Shown here: positions 8,423 through 16,890 of the stretch, piece after piece
Layout: each line of letters begins with the position of its first letter
Position numbering within the stretch: position 1 is the stretch's first letter
NCBI GenBank assembly: GCA_028693035.1
Contig: JAQUWE010000001.1
Location: 1 to 64,000, forward strand
Source: Bacilli bacterium
GTDB lineage: Bacteria > Bacillota_I > Bacilli_A > RF39 > UBA660
DNA: 64,000 bases
Reading direction: 5' to 3'
The notes under the pieces: generated by a model
What the model was told of the DNA's origin: nothing
Seen by the model: the letters and a program-made list of their open reading frames with translations, nothing else
The model's database searches: none
Position numbers and translations under genes: made by a program

Positions 8423-8992
8423 TTATTCCTTTGTTAATGTTAATTCCTTATTTCCTTCGTAATGACCATTTACTACTTCATGATACAAATCATGACATAT
8501 GTCTCTACATGTTTCTGGATCTGTTAGTGGTTCTAGTGGCATTTGCATTTCTAAAAGTGTAATTTTAATAATAATATCTTTAAATAAGCTTTGACTTTCG
8601 TCCATGTCATAAAAATCATCATCTTGATCAAAAGAGGAATCAAAGCGCAAACTGTTCGCATTTTTCCTTGCTTGGCATTTTTTTAATATTTCAAATTTAC
8701 CAACAACTTCTTCAAGCATTCTTATTTCTTCAAGAAGTCTTTCAGCACCTTTATGGTATTGACACTCTAAAGCTTTCTTTCTAAAATCAGAAAGACGATT
8801 TCTAAAATAAACAATCTGGTCTGTACAAGGACTATCATCATAACAAATTTGACTTTCTAACTCTGGGGTATCCTGTAAATACCTAGGTACATAATTTAAT
8901 TTAATTTGTTCAAAAGAATCTACTTTCTTTTTTAATTTTAAAAAGCATTGATAATAGATTTCTCTCATTTCTTCAAAACTTACTTCTCCCAT
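8423..8992 (-). CDS. acidic helical protein of unknown function (paralogue B)
   Basis: I start at codon 11 of the longer frame, where GAGGTGGAGAA directly precedes ATG, giving 189 residues. The layout matches paralogue A: a helical N-terminus, a Cys-containing acidic loop (CYDDSPC), a central helical region and a C-terminal E-V-V-N-G-H-Y. It has more cysteines than A (about seven). A consensus promoter lies just upstream at 9013-9041. The 155-base gap to A holds no clear terminator, so both may share this promoter. No function can be assigned. Confidence 0.75.
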   Translation of the reverse strand: MGEVSFEEMREIYYQCFLKLKKKVDSFEQIKLNYVPRYLQDTPELESQICYDDSPCTDQIVYFRNRLSDFRKKALECQYHKGAERLLEEIRMLEEVVGKFEILKKCQARKNANSLRFDSSFDQDDDFYDMDESQSLFKDIIIKITLLEMQMPLEPLTDPETCRDICHDLYHEVVNGHYEGNKELTLTKE

Positions 8993-9012
8993 TTCTCCAC
9001 CTCGTTGCCAAT

Positions 9013-9041
9013 AAAATAGCACGATTTAATACATCTGTCAA
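9013..9041 (-). promoter_or_regulatory. sigma-A-type promoter for paralogues B/A
   Basis: On the minus strand TTGACA (9036-9041) is separated by 17 bases from TATTTT (9013-9018). Confidence 0.65.
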
Positions 9042-9045
9042 ACTA

Positions 9046-9074
9046 TTTACCATTTCATGCTTTTAAGGTATACT
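9046..9074 (+). promoter_or_regulatory. sigma-A-type promoter of the nuclease gene
   Basis: TTTACC (9046-9051), a 17-base spacer and TATACT (9069-9074) lie 18 bases before the nuclease ATG. This promoter is divergent from and nearly touches the one at 9013-9041. Confidence 0.65.
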
Positions 9075-9092
9075 AAATAAGAGGTAATACAC

Positions 9093-9710
9093 ATGAAAAA
9101 AATACTAACAATTATAATTATAAGTCTTTTCTTTTTTCCTTTAACAGCACAAGCTTCTACTAAAGATATAGTCACTTTTAGTAAATGCATTGATGGTGAT
9201 ACCATTGAGGTCCTAAAGGAAAACAAGAAAATGAAAGTAAGGCTTCTCGCAGTGGATACACCAGAAACCAAACATCCTACTAAAGGAGAAGAACCATATG
9301 GAAAAGAAGCCAGTCTTTTTACTTGTGAAAAAATAAAAAATGCAGAAGTGATTGCACTAGAATATGATGACAATAGTGATAAAGTAGATAAATACAATCG
9401 TACCCTTGCCTGGGTATGGGTAGATGATTCTTTATTAGAAAAAGAACTTATAGAAAAAGGATATGCAAAAACAGCTTATCTTTATGGAGATTACAAATAC
9501 ACAAGTCTATTACAAATAGAAGAACAAAAAGCCAAAATAAATAAATTAGGCATGTGGGGTGAACAAAAAGAAACAACCATTTCTCCTATATATTTACTTA
9601 TTATATTTATACTACTTATTCTTTTTTCCATTATCAGTCCACGTTTCCGTAAAAAAATGAAGAGAAAAATAAAGGCGAAAGCAAAAAAAGAAGTAAAGAA
9701 ATGGTTATAA
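9093..9710 (+). CDS. membrane-anchored thermonuclease (SNase family)
   Basis: This 205-residue protein has a signal peptide (about 1-21, ending AQA), a staphylococcal-nuclease domain and a C-terminal membrane helix (about 166-183) followed by a strongly basic tail. Catalytic residues of SNase can be placed: D34-G-D36-T, R50, D55/E58 in V-D-T-P-E, and R103. It should be a Ca-dependent extracytoplasmic nuclease held at the membrane by its C-terminus with the Lys/Arg tail inside. Possible roles are nutrient scavenging or handling of external DNA. It shares a terminator with the convergent Nudix gene. Confidence 0.9.
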   Translation: MKKILTIIIISLFFFPLTAQASTKDIVTFSKCIDGDTIEVLKENKKMKVRLLAVDTPETKHPTKGEEPYGKEASLFTCEKIKNAEVIALEYDDNSDKVDKYNRTLAWVWVDDSLLEKELIEKGYAKTAYLYGDYKYTSLLQIEEQKAKINKLGMWGEQKETTISPIYLLIIFILLILFSIISPRFRKKMKRKIKAKAKKEVKKWL

Positions 9711-9733
9711 AAAGAGAAGTTTAGCTTCTCTTT
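9711..9733. terminator. shared terminator of nuclease and Nudix genes
   Basis: The stem AAAGAGAAG/CTTCTCTTT has a 5-nt loop and lies between the convergent stops. Confidence 0.8.
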
Positions 9734-10169
9734 ATTCATTCATATATTCTTTTAATAAATAATCCATTGTAATTTTAATATCTGGAAATACAGATATATT
9801 TTCTAAATCATTTCTTGTAAACCATCCTACATCCAAAGATTCATTAGGATCGTACTTTGGTACTGAAAAACGAGACATCGGTTCCGCTACATAGACAATA
9901 TCAATATGTAAGTCTCCTTGTTTTCCCCAGTTCTTTTGAATGGCGAAAGGTCTTACAAAATCACTTTCTCTAGGAACCCTTTGTCCTAAAAGATTAACGC
10001 GTAATCCTGTTTCTTCATAAACTTCTCTAAGTGCTGCTTCTTCTGGAGTCTCATTGTCTTCTATATGACCTCCTGGTTGGACCCATTTATTAAATTTTTT
10101 ATGTTTTACCAATAAAATACTTTTTGTATATTTATCTATTACAAAAATCGATGCACAAAAATGTCTCAT
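9732..10169 (-). CDS. Nudix hydrolase
   Basis: This 145-residue protein carries a full Nudix box from G34 to about residue 56 (G-H-I-E-D-N-E...REVYEETGL), with the metal-binding R-E-x-x-E-E at 48-53. Members hydrolyse nucleoside diphosphates linked to another moiety; the substrate here is unknown. An AGGAGGTAACATC site precedes ATG. It is a single gene. Confidence 0.92.
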   Translation of the reverse strand: MRHFCASIFVIDKYTKSILLVKHKKFNKWVQPGGHIEDNETPEEAALREVYEETGLRVNLLGQRVPRESDFVRPFAIQKNWGKQGDLHIDIVYVAEPMSRFSVPKYDPNESLDVGWFTRNDLENISVFPDIKITMDYLLKEYMNE

Positions 10170-10287
10170 GATGTTACCTCCTTATGACTATCTTTATTAT
10201 AACAAAAAAAGAAGTTCCTTATAAAAAAAGGCGCTTTTTCCTTGTAAACATTTGTCAATTTCATACAAAAAAAGTCTTAACGACTTT

Positions 10288-11367
10288 TTATTTGTTTATT
10301 TTTCTTATATTTGGAAGTTTCTTTTGTATTTTTTCTTTTAACGTTTTTCTATCAATAATGACATTGGTCTTTGCTACAAAAACAACAACAATGAGTAATA
10401 AAAGTCCATATACCACATAGCCAAGCGTTCTATCTTTTAATACATAAACAATAGATGCAAAAGCAAATAAGAAATCAATAACATAAATAATTAGAACAGT
10501 TGTTTTTTGAGATAGGTTACGATTCAATAATTGATGATGGATATGAAATTTATCCCCTTTTGCAATACTTTCTCCTTTTAAAGCTCTTCTTAAAATAGCA
10601 AATAAAGTATCTAAAATAGGAATAGCAAGGACAAGTAAAGGAATGATTAAAGATGTCATTGTTACATTTTTAAATCCAAGCAAAGCAATTACCGAAATAA
10701 TAAATCCCATAAACATAGCACCAGAATCTCCTGCAAAAATCGTTGCTGGATAAAAATTATGGATTAAAAATCCTAGTGTAGATCCTAACATAATAAAGGC
10801 TAATACAAAATCAAGTCCAAATTGACCTTGTAATGTTGCTATAATACCAATTGTTAAAAAGTAAATAGAACTAATTCCACCCGACAGTCCATCCAAACCA
10901 TCTATTAAATTGATACAATTGATACACGCTACAATAAAGACAATGGTAATTGGGTAAGATAAAATACCAAAATCTATATAAAATCCAAACGCACTAATAT
11001 CGTGTAGTAATAGGTTTCCATAAAAAGCAATAACAGCTGCAGCCGCTATCTGCCCAATCAATTTAGGCAAAGGCTTAAGCTCTGTAATATCATCAATAAC
11101 ACCTGTTAAAACAATAATAAAGCTTCCAATCAAAACAGCATTCATAATAGAACTATGTTTTCCAAAAATCATATAACCTAGTAGAAATCCAGAAAATATA
11201 GCAAGTCCACCTAATTTAGGCATGGGCTTTTTATGTATGTGTCTCTCTCTTGGAATATCAACTGCGCCTATTTGTAAAGCAAGTTTCCTTACATAAGGAA
11301 TAATAAATGCTACAAATAAAAACGTAATAAAGATCATTAAGAAAATTTTTTCAAATATACCGTCCAT
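10288..11367 (-). CDS. polyprenyl-phosphate N-acetylhexosamine-1-phosphate transferase (WecA/TagO/MraY family)
   Basis: This integral membrane enzyme of 359 residues has about ten to eleven helices. I start at codon 7 of the longer frame, where AGGTGG precedes ATG. Family motifs appear in order: the loop with HKKPMPKLGG near the N-terminus, DDI..L.PLPKLIGQ, NLIDGLDGL (catalytic Asp region), GDSGAMFMGF and the C-terminal HIHHQLL. It transfers GlcNAc-1-P (or a related sugar phosphate) to undecaprenyl phosphate, the first step of wall teichoic acid or other surface glycan synthesis. No glycan cluster is adjacent. I prefer TagO/WecA over MraY because of the H-I-H-H motif. Confidence 0.9.
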   Translation of the reverse strand: MDGIFEKIFLMIFITFLFVAFIIPYVRKLALQIGAVDIPRERHIHKKPMPKLGGLAIFSGFLLGYMIFGKHSSIMNAVLIGSFIIVLTGVIDDITELKPLPKLIGQIAAAAVIAFYGNLLLHDISAFGFYIDFGILSYPITIVFIVACINCINLIDGLDGLSGGISSIYFLTIGIIATLQGQFGLDFVLAFIMLGSTLGFLIHNFYPATIFAGDSGAMFMGFIISVIALLGFKNVTMTSLIIPLLVLAIPILDTLFAILRRALKGESIAKGDKFHIHHQLLNRNLSQKTTVLIIYVIDFLFAFASIVYVLKDRTLGYVVYGLLLLIVVVFVAKTNVIIDRKTLKEKIQKKLPNIRKINK

Positions 11368-11456
11368 AAAACCACCTGTATTCATTTTACCATGATTTGA
11401 GAGGGTTGTCTATTCCTTAAAAGATACCTATTTCACAGTTTTTTTATTTCACTAAA

Positions 11457-11478
11457 AAAGGCACTATTATGTACCTTT
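11457..11478 (-). terminator. terminator after the chemoreceptor-like gene
   Basis: The stem AAAGGCAC/GTACCTTT (one G-T pair) has a 6-nt loop. On the minus strand it is followed by a T run. Confidence 0.65.
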
Positions 11479-11485
11479 GTATTTT

Positions 11486-12184
11486 TTACTTAATTTTTTT
11501 TTGGATTTGGTGCCCTACTGTGTTATCCACTTGTTTTGACTCTGTTTCATACTCTTCATCAAAAGATAACAACAATGGTTGTAATAATACATCAATTTTT
11601 TCAACATCTTTATTTGATTTTTCGATCAATTGAGCAATTTCCATTATAAGACTTTCCATTTGTCCTGTAATAGCCGTAAGTGGTTTTCCTTTTTCGCCAA
11701 TTCTGTAAGCACTTACTGATATATTGATAGCTTGCAATTTCACTTGCTCTGCAATACGAGAAATATTTTCATCTGTTTTTCTTATGATTGTTTCTATTTG
11801 AATTATTTCTTTTATATTTTGTTTAAGTTCCTGTAAAAGATGAAAATCATTTTCGTTTTTATTACAATTTAATATTGTAGTATTAATGGTTTTACGATTG
11901 TGATCAACTTCTGCTTTTGTGTGTTTTGCATCTTCCATCGCTATTTCAGAAAGTTCCTTCATTTGTTTTGCCACATGATTGAGCTCTGTGCGAATAGAGG
12001 CAAGTTCTGCGACTTCAATTTTAATATAGAGAGAAAATATCTCGATATTTCGAGCAATCTGTAAAATCTTATCGTTGTTTGATTCAATATCAACTTCTAA
12101 TTTTTCTATTTCTTTTAAATTTTGGACCATAGTTATAAGTGAAATATCACTTGGTTCTAAATCTTTTTCTACTACTTTTTCCAT
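11486..12184 (-). CDS. soluble coiled-coil protein resembling the chemoreceptor signalling hairpin
   Basis: I start at codon 29 of the longer frame, because GGAGGGTTT lies directly before that ATG, giving 232 residues. The protein is almost entirely helical with heptad patterning and has no membrane helix. Around residues 140-185 it reads I-A-E-Q-x-x-L-x-A-I-N-x-S-x-x-A-x-R-I-G-E-x-G-K, which follows the hairpin-tip pattern of methyl-accepting chemotaxis proteins. The usual Glu in I-E-A-A-R-A-G-E is replaced (V-S-A-Y-R-I-G-E). No cheA, cheW or flagellar gene is in the window. It may be an orphan signalling scaffold; the match is by eye. Confidence 0.6.
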   Translation of the reverse strand: MEKVVEKDLEPSDISLITMVQNLKEIEKLEVDIESNNDKILQIARNIEIFSLYIKIEVAELASIRTELNHVAKQMKELSEIAMEDAKHTKAEVDHNRKTINTTILNCNKNENDFHLLQELKQNIKEIIQIETIIRKTDENISRIAEQVKLQAINISVSAYRIGEKGKPLTAITGQMESLIMEIAQLIEKSNKDVEKIDVLLQPLLLSFDEEYETESKQVDNTVGHQIQKKIK

Positions 12185-12259
12185 AAACCCTCCATTTGTA
12201 CGTATAATATAGCAAAAAACAAGAATATGTACAAGCTTTTTTAATAAAATTAAAAAAAC

Positions 12260-12280
12260 ACATATCATTTTAAAATATGT
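12260..12280 (-). terminator. terminator of the prepilin-fusion gene
   Basis: The stem ACATAT/ATATGT is followed by a T-rich run on the minus strand, directly after the stop of the gene at 12284. Confidence 0.6.
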
Positions 12281-12283
12281 ATT

Positions 12284-14653
12284 TTATTCTATTGTTTTTT
12301 TATTGATTGTAAGAACAGGTCTTACATTAAAATTAGCATTATTGGTAACAAGACTTGTATAAAGATCATTATCAGCTCCAATTACATAAACATCTACATT
12401 GTTAGAAGGAGCAGGAGTCATTGTCCACCAATATATATTGGTGGCGAACCAGTTATAGTTAGAGGATATTAAAGTATCATAGTCTTCTTTTGTAATCAGT
12501 TCTATATCTCCTATAATACCTGTTATCTGCTTATTCACAAGTTCCTTTTTATAAGTATCGTTCAAATAATTATATAAATCACTATTTTCAACGACAGTAC
12601 CTGTGGTTCCTCCATTAGAGTATTTGCCTTGCATAGCCTTCCATGCATTACATCCGCCATAGCTATAAGCCGTACAATATGTACTTTCTGTACTTGGGCG
12701 GTGTCCCACTTTATCAAAAGGGAAAATACCAATGGTTTGATCTTTTAATATTTTTACAGAATCTTCTGTCACGCCAGACTTTTTAATAACATGCCAAGTA
12801 CTTCCATCCTGTAAAGTAATTTTGTCTCCTATCTTATATTCCTTATAAGAAATAACATCCCCTATTGGTTTTGTTTGAATAGTTGTATTATTTTTACCTT
12901 TTTCCACAGTAAAAGCAATTTTGTCAGATACATTTCCAGCACAATCGATAAATTCTAACCAGTATACTGCAGAATCCTCTCCAACCTTAAAATCTTCATC
13001 ATAGAAACTATCAGGATAACTTGGAATTACTGCAGTTCCTTCTTTTCTTGTAGAAGTACGGTAAGTTAACAACTTTTTATTTTTATAAACGTTGATACGA
13101 GATATTCCATAATCATTGTCTGTATTTGTCCAAGAAACATTTAAAACTTCCTTCTTATTGACTGTTTTGCTTGCGATGGTAACGCTAGAAGGTGTTGGTA
13201 CCTTTAGCTCCTGTGTGGATCCTTTTGTAAAATAATCATACAAGGCAGCTTGGTATCCCTCTACATTGTTTTGTGGACTTATATAATGTGGATAGGCAAA
13301 TAGGAATACAGTATCTGTATAATAGGAGGCAATATTTAACTGAGAAACAATACGATTAATAGGGGCTGTTCCCCAATAATTTACCCCATCTGTTGTACTT
13401 AGCTGTTCATCCTTTGGTTGTGTAAAAGCTTCCAAGTTGCTCCAAAATTTTATTTTTTTATTTGCTTTATTTGTAGCTGTTTTATATGCACTTGTAAATT
13501 CCGATAATTTAGATAAACTCATACCGTTACTGCCTACACTATCTTTTGGCATTAGAATATCATCATTTCTAAAATTGGCTGTATTAAATAATTCTTCATA
13601 AAAGGCTTCAATATCAGTAGAATCTTTGGTAACCCAACTACCTCCAAAATAATTAATATATGGACTAAAAATCATAGGGAGTTTAGGATTCAATTGAGTA
13701 ATTTGATTAAAAATAATATTTAATCCACCACTAATACCTGTAACCATCTTAGTTCTTGTAGTACTATCGTGAAACGCTATCGAATTAGAAATTTCTGGTA
13801 CAAAATAAAATCCTGCAAAAACATCTGCATACGTAGGATAATACATTTGATAAAGTTCCTTTATAATTTGTGCACTTTCACCAGCATATGTTTTAAAATG
13901 TGCTTGATCACTTTCTTTTGTTAAATCAAGATTCCACCATTCTTTGTCAGAACCCATTCCTAAATATAGTTTAATACCACTATTTTTTAAATGTTTAAAT
14001 AAAGTATTCATAATTTCATAGTATTGCCCAGTTAAAAAAGATAAATTACTATTATAATATCCTATCCAAGTTCCATCTGTTTGTCTTTCTGCCACATCAC
14101 CCATAATAAGATATTCAATGCCTATACTTTTCCAATAAGCAATTTCCTGTATCCATTCTGCATCTGACCAATCTTTGAAGAGCCATGGTTGTATAAAGGT
14201 GCCTTTAATAGGTGTTTTTGCATTTTCACCAATGCTGTATTTGATAGTATCTGTTCCATTATTTAACAAACAATCTTCTAATGTTTCTACATTTTCTTTG
14301 ATGGTAGGGACTGTATCAGCATACCCTTTATATGCACACCAGTTGCTTTTACTATCCCAAATATTGCTTTTGGTACTTCCTTTATCATCTACATAAACAA
14401 ATCCTTGGTATTTTGTTCCACTATACTTTAAATCTTTATTTGTATCATAGATAGCATTTCCCATTTGTAGTGCTGAAAAATTTCCACTCTTTAAAAGGGC
14501 AGATTCTACGATCATATCAGAACTTCTACGAAATGATTCTTTTTTTGCTTTGTTAATTACTTTTAAAACAATAGGTGCAGCTATTAAGGCAACTACAGCA
14601 ATCACGACAATTACAGCCAGTAATTCTATTAATGTAAACCCTCTTTTTTTCAT
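12284..14653 (-). CDS. prepilin-like protein fused to a DUF4434-like TIM barrel and a C-terminal DUF6273-like domain
   Basis: I start at codon 4 of the longer frame (AGGTGTGATTTGT before ATG), giving 789 residues. Residues 1-35 are a textbook type IV prepilin leader and helix: MKKRG then FTLIELL, with Glu at +5. Residues about 150-480 resemble the DUF4434 glycosidase-like TIM barrel (G-T-F-I-Q-P-W, YLIMGD, GFYFVPE, SPY, L-E-A-F). Residues about 485-590 look like a fibronectin-type sandwich. Residues about 600-789 resemble DUF6273, ending W-W-T-M-T-P and F-N-V-R-P-V-L-T-I. It is probably exported and surface-displayed. No pilus assembly gene is in the window. Confidence 0.8.
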   Translation of the reverse strand: MKKRGFTLIELLAVIVVIAVVALIAAPIVLKVINKAKKESFRRSSDMIVESALLKSGNFSALQMGNAIYDTNKDLKYSGTKYQGFVYVDDKGSTKSNIWDSKSNWCAYKGYADTVPTIKENVETLEDCLLNNGTDTIKYSIGENAKTPIKGTFIQPWLFKDWSDAEWIQEIAYWKSIGIEYLIMGDVAERQTDGTWIGYYNSNLSFLTGQYYEIMNTLFKHLKNSGIKLYLGMGSDKEWWNLDLTKESDQAHFKTYAGESAQIIKELYQMYYPTYADVFAGFYFVPEISNSIAFHDSTTRTKMVTGISGGLNIIFNQITQLNPKLPMIFSPYINYFGGSWVTKDSTDIEAFYEELFNTANFRNDDILMPKDSVGSNGMSLSKLSEFTSAYKTATNKANKKIKFWSNLEAFTQPKDEQLSTTDGVNYWGTAPINRIVSQLNIASYYTDTVFLFAYPHYISPQNNVEGYQAALYDYFTKGSTQELKVPTPSSVTIASKTVNKKEVLNVSWTNTDNDYGISRINVYKNKKLLTYRTSTRKEGTAVIPSYPDSFYDEDFKVGEDSAVYWLEFIDCAGNVSDKIAFTVEKGKNNTTIQTKPIGDVISYKEYKIGDKITLQDGSTWHVIKKSGVTEDSVKILKDQTIGIFPFDKVGHRPSTESTYCTAYSYGGCNAWKAMQGKYSNGGTTGTVVENSDLYNYLNDTYKKELVNKQITGIIGDIELITKEDYDTLISSNYNWFATNIYWWTMTPAPSNNVDVYVIGADNDLYTSLVTNNANFNVRPVLTINKKTIE

Positions 14654-14748
14654 ACAAATCACACCTATCTATACTAAATATATCACTATCATTTGCAAAA
14701 GGCAACAAAAATTGACAGTTTCTAATTGGACTTATTATCCAACAAAAA

Positions 14749-14767
14749 AACCATCATTACAATGGTT
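14749..14767 (-). terminator. terminator after mbl
   Basis: The stem AACCAT/ATGGTT (14749-14754/14762-14767) is followed by seven Ts on the minus strand. Confidence 0.75.
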
Positions 14768-14778
14768 CTTGGTATCTT

Positions 14779-15768
14779 CTATTTTTCTAATATATGAATA
14801 TTATCTAATAAAATTCCTGTTCCTTCTGCTACACAAGTCAAAGGACTTTCCGCAATAAACACAGGTACTTTTAATTCATGAGATAAAAGTTCATCAAATC
14901 CATAAATCATAGCACCACCACCGGTTACCACAATTCCTTTATCAATGATATCCGCTGATAACTCAGGAGGTGTTTGTTCTAAAACAGTTTTTGCTGTATG
15001 AATAATCATATACACACTTTCTCTAAGTGCTTCTTCAATTTCATCTGAGCAAATGGTAATGGTATGAGGAAGACCTGTAACCAAATCCCTTCCTCTTACA
15101 TCCATTCTTTCATTTTTAGAACCTGGATAAACACTCCCTATTGTGAGTTTGATTTCTTCTGCTGTTCTATCTCCCACTAAAAGTTTATATTTATCTTTTA
15201 TATATTTAATAATATCTGAATCAAATACATTTCCTGCTACTTTAATAGAAGAACTATTTACAATACCACCTAATGATAAAACAGCAACATCTGTTGTTCC
15301 ACCACCTACATCAATAACCATATTACCACTTGGTTTAGAAATATCCATGCCAGCTCCTACAGCTGCCACTTTTGGTTCTACTTCTAAGTATACTTTTCTA
15401 GCACCTGTTCTTTCGGCAGCCTCTTTGATTGCATTTCTTTCTACCCCAGTAATATCTGACGGGCAACAAATTAAAATGCGAGGTCTTGAAAAGAAACTTT
15501 TGCCATTCACTTTACGAATAAAGTGATTTAGCATCATTTCTGTTACTTCAAAATCTGCTATAACGCCATCTTTCATCGGTCTGATTGCTTTGACATCTCC
15601 CGGTGTTCTTCCAAGCATATTTCTAGCCTCTGTTCCAAAAGCAAGTGGTTTTTTTGTTTCTGCATCGATTGCTACAACAGATGGTTCATTTAGTACAATG
15701 CCCTGTCCTTTAATATAAATAAGTACATTAGCAGTTCCTAAATCGATTCCTATATCTTTTGCAAACAT
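14779..15768 (-). CDS. mbl: MreB-family actin homologue Mbl
   Basis: This 329-residue protein begins FAKDIGIDLGTANVLIYIKG, the phosphate-1 motif of MreB proteins. The phosphate-2 (VIDVGGGTTDVAVLS) and adenosine (GIVVTGGGAMIYG) motifs follow. It organises elongation-phase cell-wall synthesis under the membrane. Position directly after spoIIID, as in Bacillus, favours the Mbl name over MreB. It closes the spoIID-spoIIQ-spoIIID-mbl block and is followed by a terminator. Confidence 0.93.
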   Translation of the reverse strand: MFAKDIGIDLGTANVLIYIKGQGIVLNEPSVVAIDAETKKPLAFGTEARNMLGRTPGDVKAIRPMKDGVIADFEVTEMMLNHFIRKVNGKSFFSRPRILICCPSDITGVERNAIKEAAERTGARKVYLEVEPKVAAVGAGMDISKPSGNMVIDVGGGTTDVAVLSLGGIVNSSSIKVAGNVFDSDIIKYIKDKYKLLVGDRTAEEIKLTIGSVYPGSKNERMDVRGRDLVTGLPHTITICSDEIEEALRESVYMIIHTAKTVLEQTPPELSADIIDKGIVVTGGGAMIYGFDELLSHELKVPVFIAESPLTCVAEGTGILLDNIHILEK

Positions 15769-15819
15769 TTTTTCACCTTCATTTCCACTTATCTTTTTAC
15801 ATTATATCATAGTTTCCCT

Positions 15820-16086
15820 TTAAGAGATAGAAGGAAGTGTTTCTTTTAAATATTTTTTTCTTGTGGATTCACCACCTCTAATATGTCTAATCTTCATATG
15901 ATATGTTAATATATGTTTTATTTTTTCATTTCTTACTTTGTCTATTTGACATAATCTTTCATGTAAATCTTTATGCACTGTACTTTTACTCATTTTAAAA
16001 TATGTAGCTGTCTCTCTGATTGTTTTTCCAGTCTCAATCATGTAGTCTGCTTCCATAAGAACCCTTTCTACAATTGGAAGGTTCAT
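15820..16086 (-). CDS. spoIIID: mother-cell sporulation regulator SpoIIID
   Basis: This 88-residue protein has the expected SpoIIID size. The HTH lies at about residues 22-45 (TIRETATYFKMSKSTVHKDL) and a basic C-terminal helix provides the second DNA contact. SpoIIID acts in the mother cell after sigma-E to activate and repress genes during engulfment. Neighbours are spoIIQ upstream and mbl downstream, the order seen in Bacillus. Confidence 0.95.
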   Translation of the reverse strand: MNLPIVERVLMEADYMIETGKTIRETATYFKMSKSTVHKDLHERLCQIDKVRNEKIKHILTYHMKIRHIRGGESTRKKYLKETLPSIS

Positions 16087-16154
16087 ATTACCACCTCTAA
16101 CAAAGTATATTAGTCCTATATTTTGTTTAGACCTAAAAAGGAGCTCCCTGCTCC

Positions 16155-16790
16155 CTATAATTCACTTATGTTTTTATCATAATATTCTTCTGGATTTACA
16201 ATATTGCCTTTTATAATTAATTCAAAGTGCAAATGGCTTCCTAAATCCTTTGATATATTAGATGTTCCACTTTTGCCAATTGATTGTCCTTGGGTTACAG
16301 TATCGCCTTTTTTTACAGAGATTGTACTTAAACTTTGATAAACACTAATTACATTTCCATCATGTTTGATTTGTACAATTTTACCAAGAAGTTCATCTTC
16401 TTTTACATCTACAACGGTTCCATCTAGAATAGAAACAACATCAAAATTGTCTTTTCCTCCATAAGCAACGCCACTATTTTGAATATATGTATTTTCATAA
16501 TAGAGAATAGAATTTTCTTGTTTTTCAGATTCTGCTTTGTAATCATAATAGTCTTTTTTTATGGTTACTTCTGCATCTGTGTAAGGACGAATCGCAATCG
16601 ATTTCGTATTTACAACAGGGACATCATCTTCTATAATAGTCTCTGAAACATAATCAAAATTATTTTCGTCATCATGGAAGCTTGCTTTATTAAAGACACC
16701 TTCTACTAAATAGATAGCTCCTAACATAAATACAAAAATTGCAGCATAGATCCCGCATACAACGGATTTTTTGATCTTTCTCTTTGTCAT
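16155..16790 (-). CDS. spoIIQ: SpoIIQ-like M23-domain engulfment protein, degenerate active site
   Basis: I start at codon 4 of the longer frame (GAGGTGAAAAAG then ATG), giving 211 residues. There is an N-terminal basic stretch, a membrane helix (about 10-30), a linker and a LytM/M23 fold from about residue 105. The second metal motif survives (G-S-H-L-H-F-E) but the H-x-G-x-D half is replaced by a G-G-K-D-N-F-D stretch with no histidine. Bacillus SpoIIQ is degenerate in the same half, while clostridial SpoIIQ usually keeps it. It should act as a structural partner of SpoIIIAH in the forespore membrane channel. The position between spoIID and spoIIID supports the name. Confidence 0.9.
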   Translation of the reverse strand: MTKRKIKKSVVCGIYAAIFVFMLGAIYLVEGVFNKASFHDDENNFDYVSETIIEDDVPVVNTKSIAIRPYTDAEVTIKKDYYDYKAESEKQENSILYYENTYIQNSGVAYGGKDNFDVVSILDGTVVDVKEDELLGKIVQIKHDGNVISVYQSLSTISVKKGDTVTQGQSIGKSGTSNISKDLGSHLHFELIIKGNIVNPEEYYDKNISEL

Positions 16791-16850
16791 CTTTTTCACC
16801 TCTAATTTAGTAGTTCCCCATATTGTACAAGTTATACTTTTTTTTTGATT

Positions 16851-16890
16851 TTTTATACTTTTTTATGTTTTTTTATGTTTTTTTATGTTT
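16851..16890. repeat. 10-bp tandem repeat after spoIID
   Basis: TTTTATGTTT occurs three times exactly at 16861-16890, preceded by a diverged copy (TTTTATACTT) at 16851-16860. It directly abuts the spoIID stop codon in the gap before spoIIQ. It is AT-rich and may vary in copy number. Confidence 0.8.

Noticed and set aside
15143..15526. 127-codon plus-strand frame inside mbl
   Set aside because: It is the complement of a well-supported MreB-family gene and has no ribosome site or family match.
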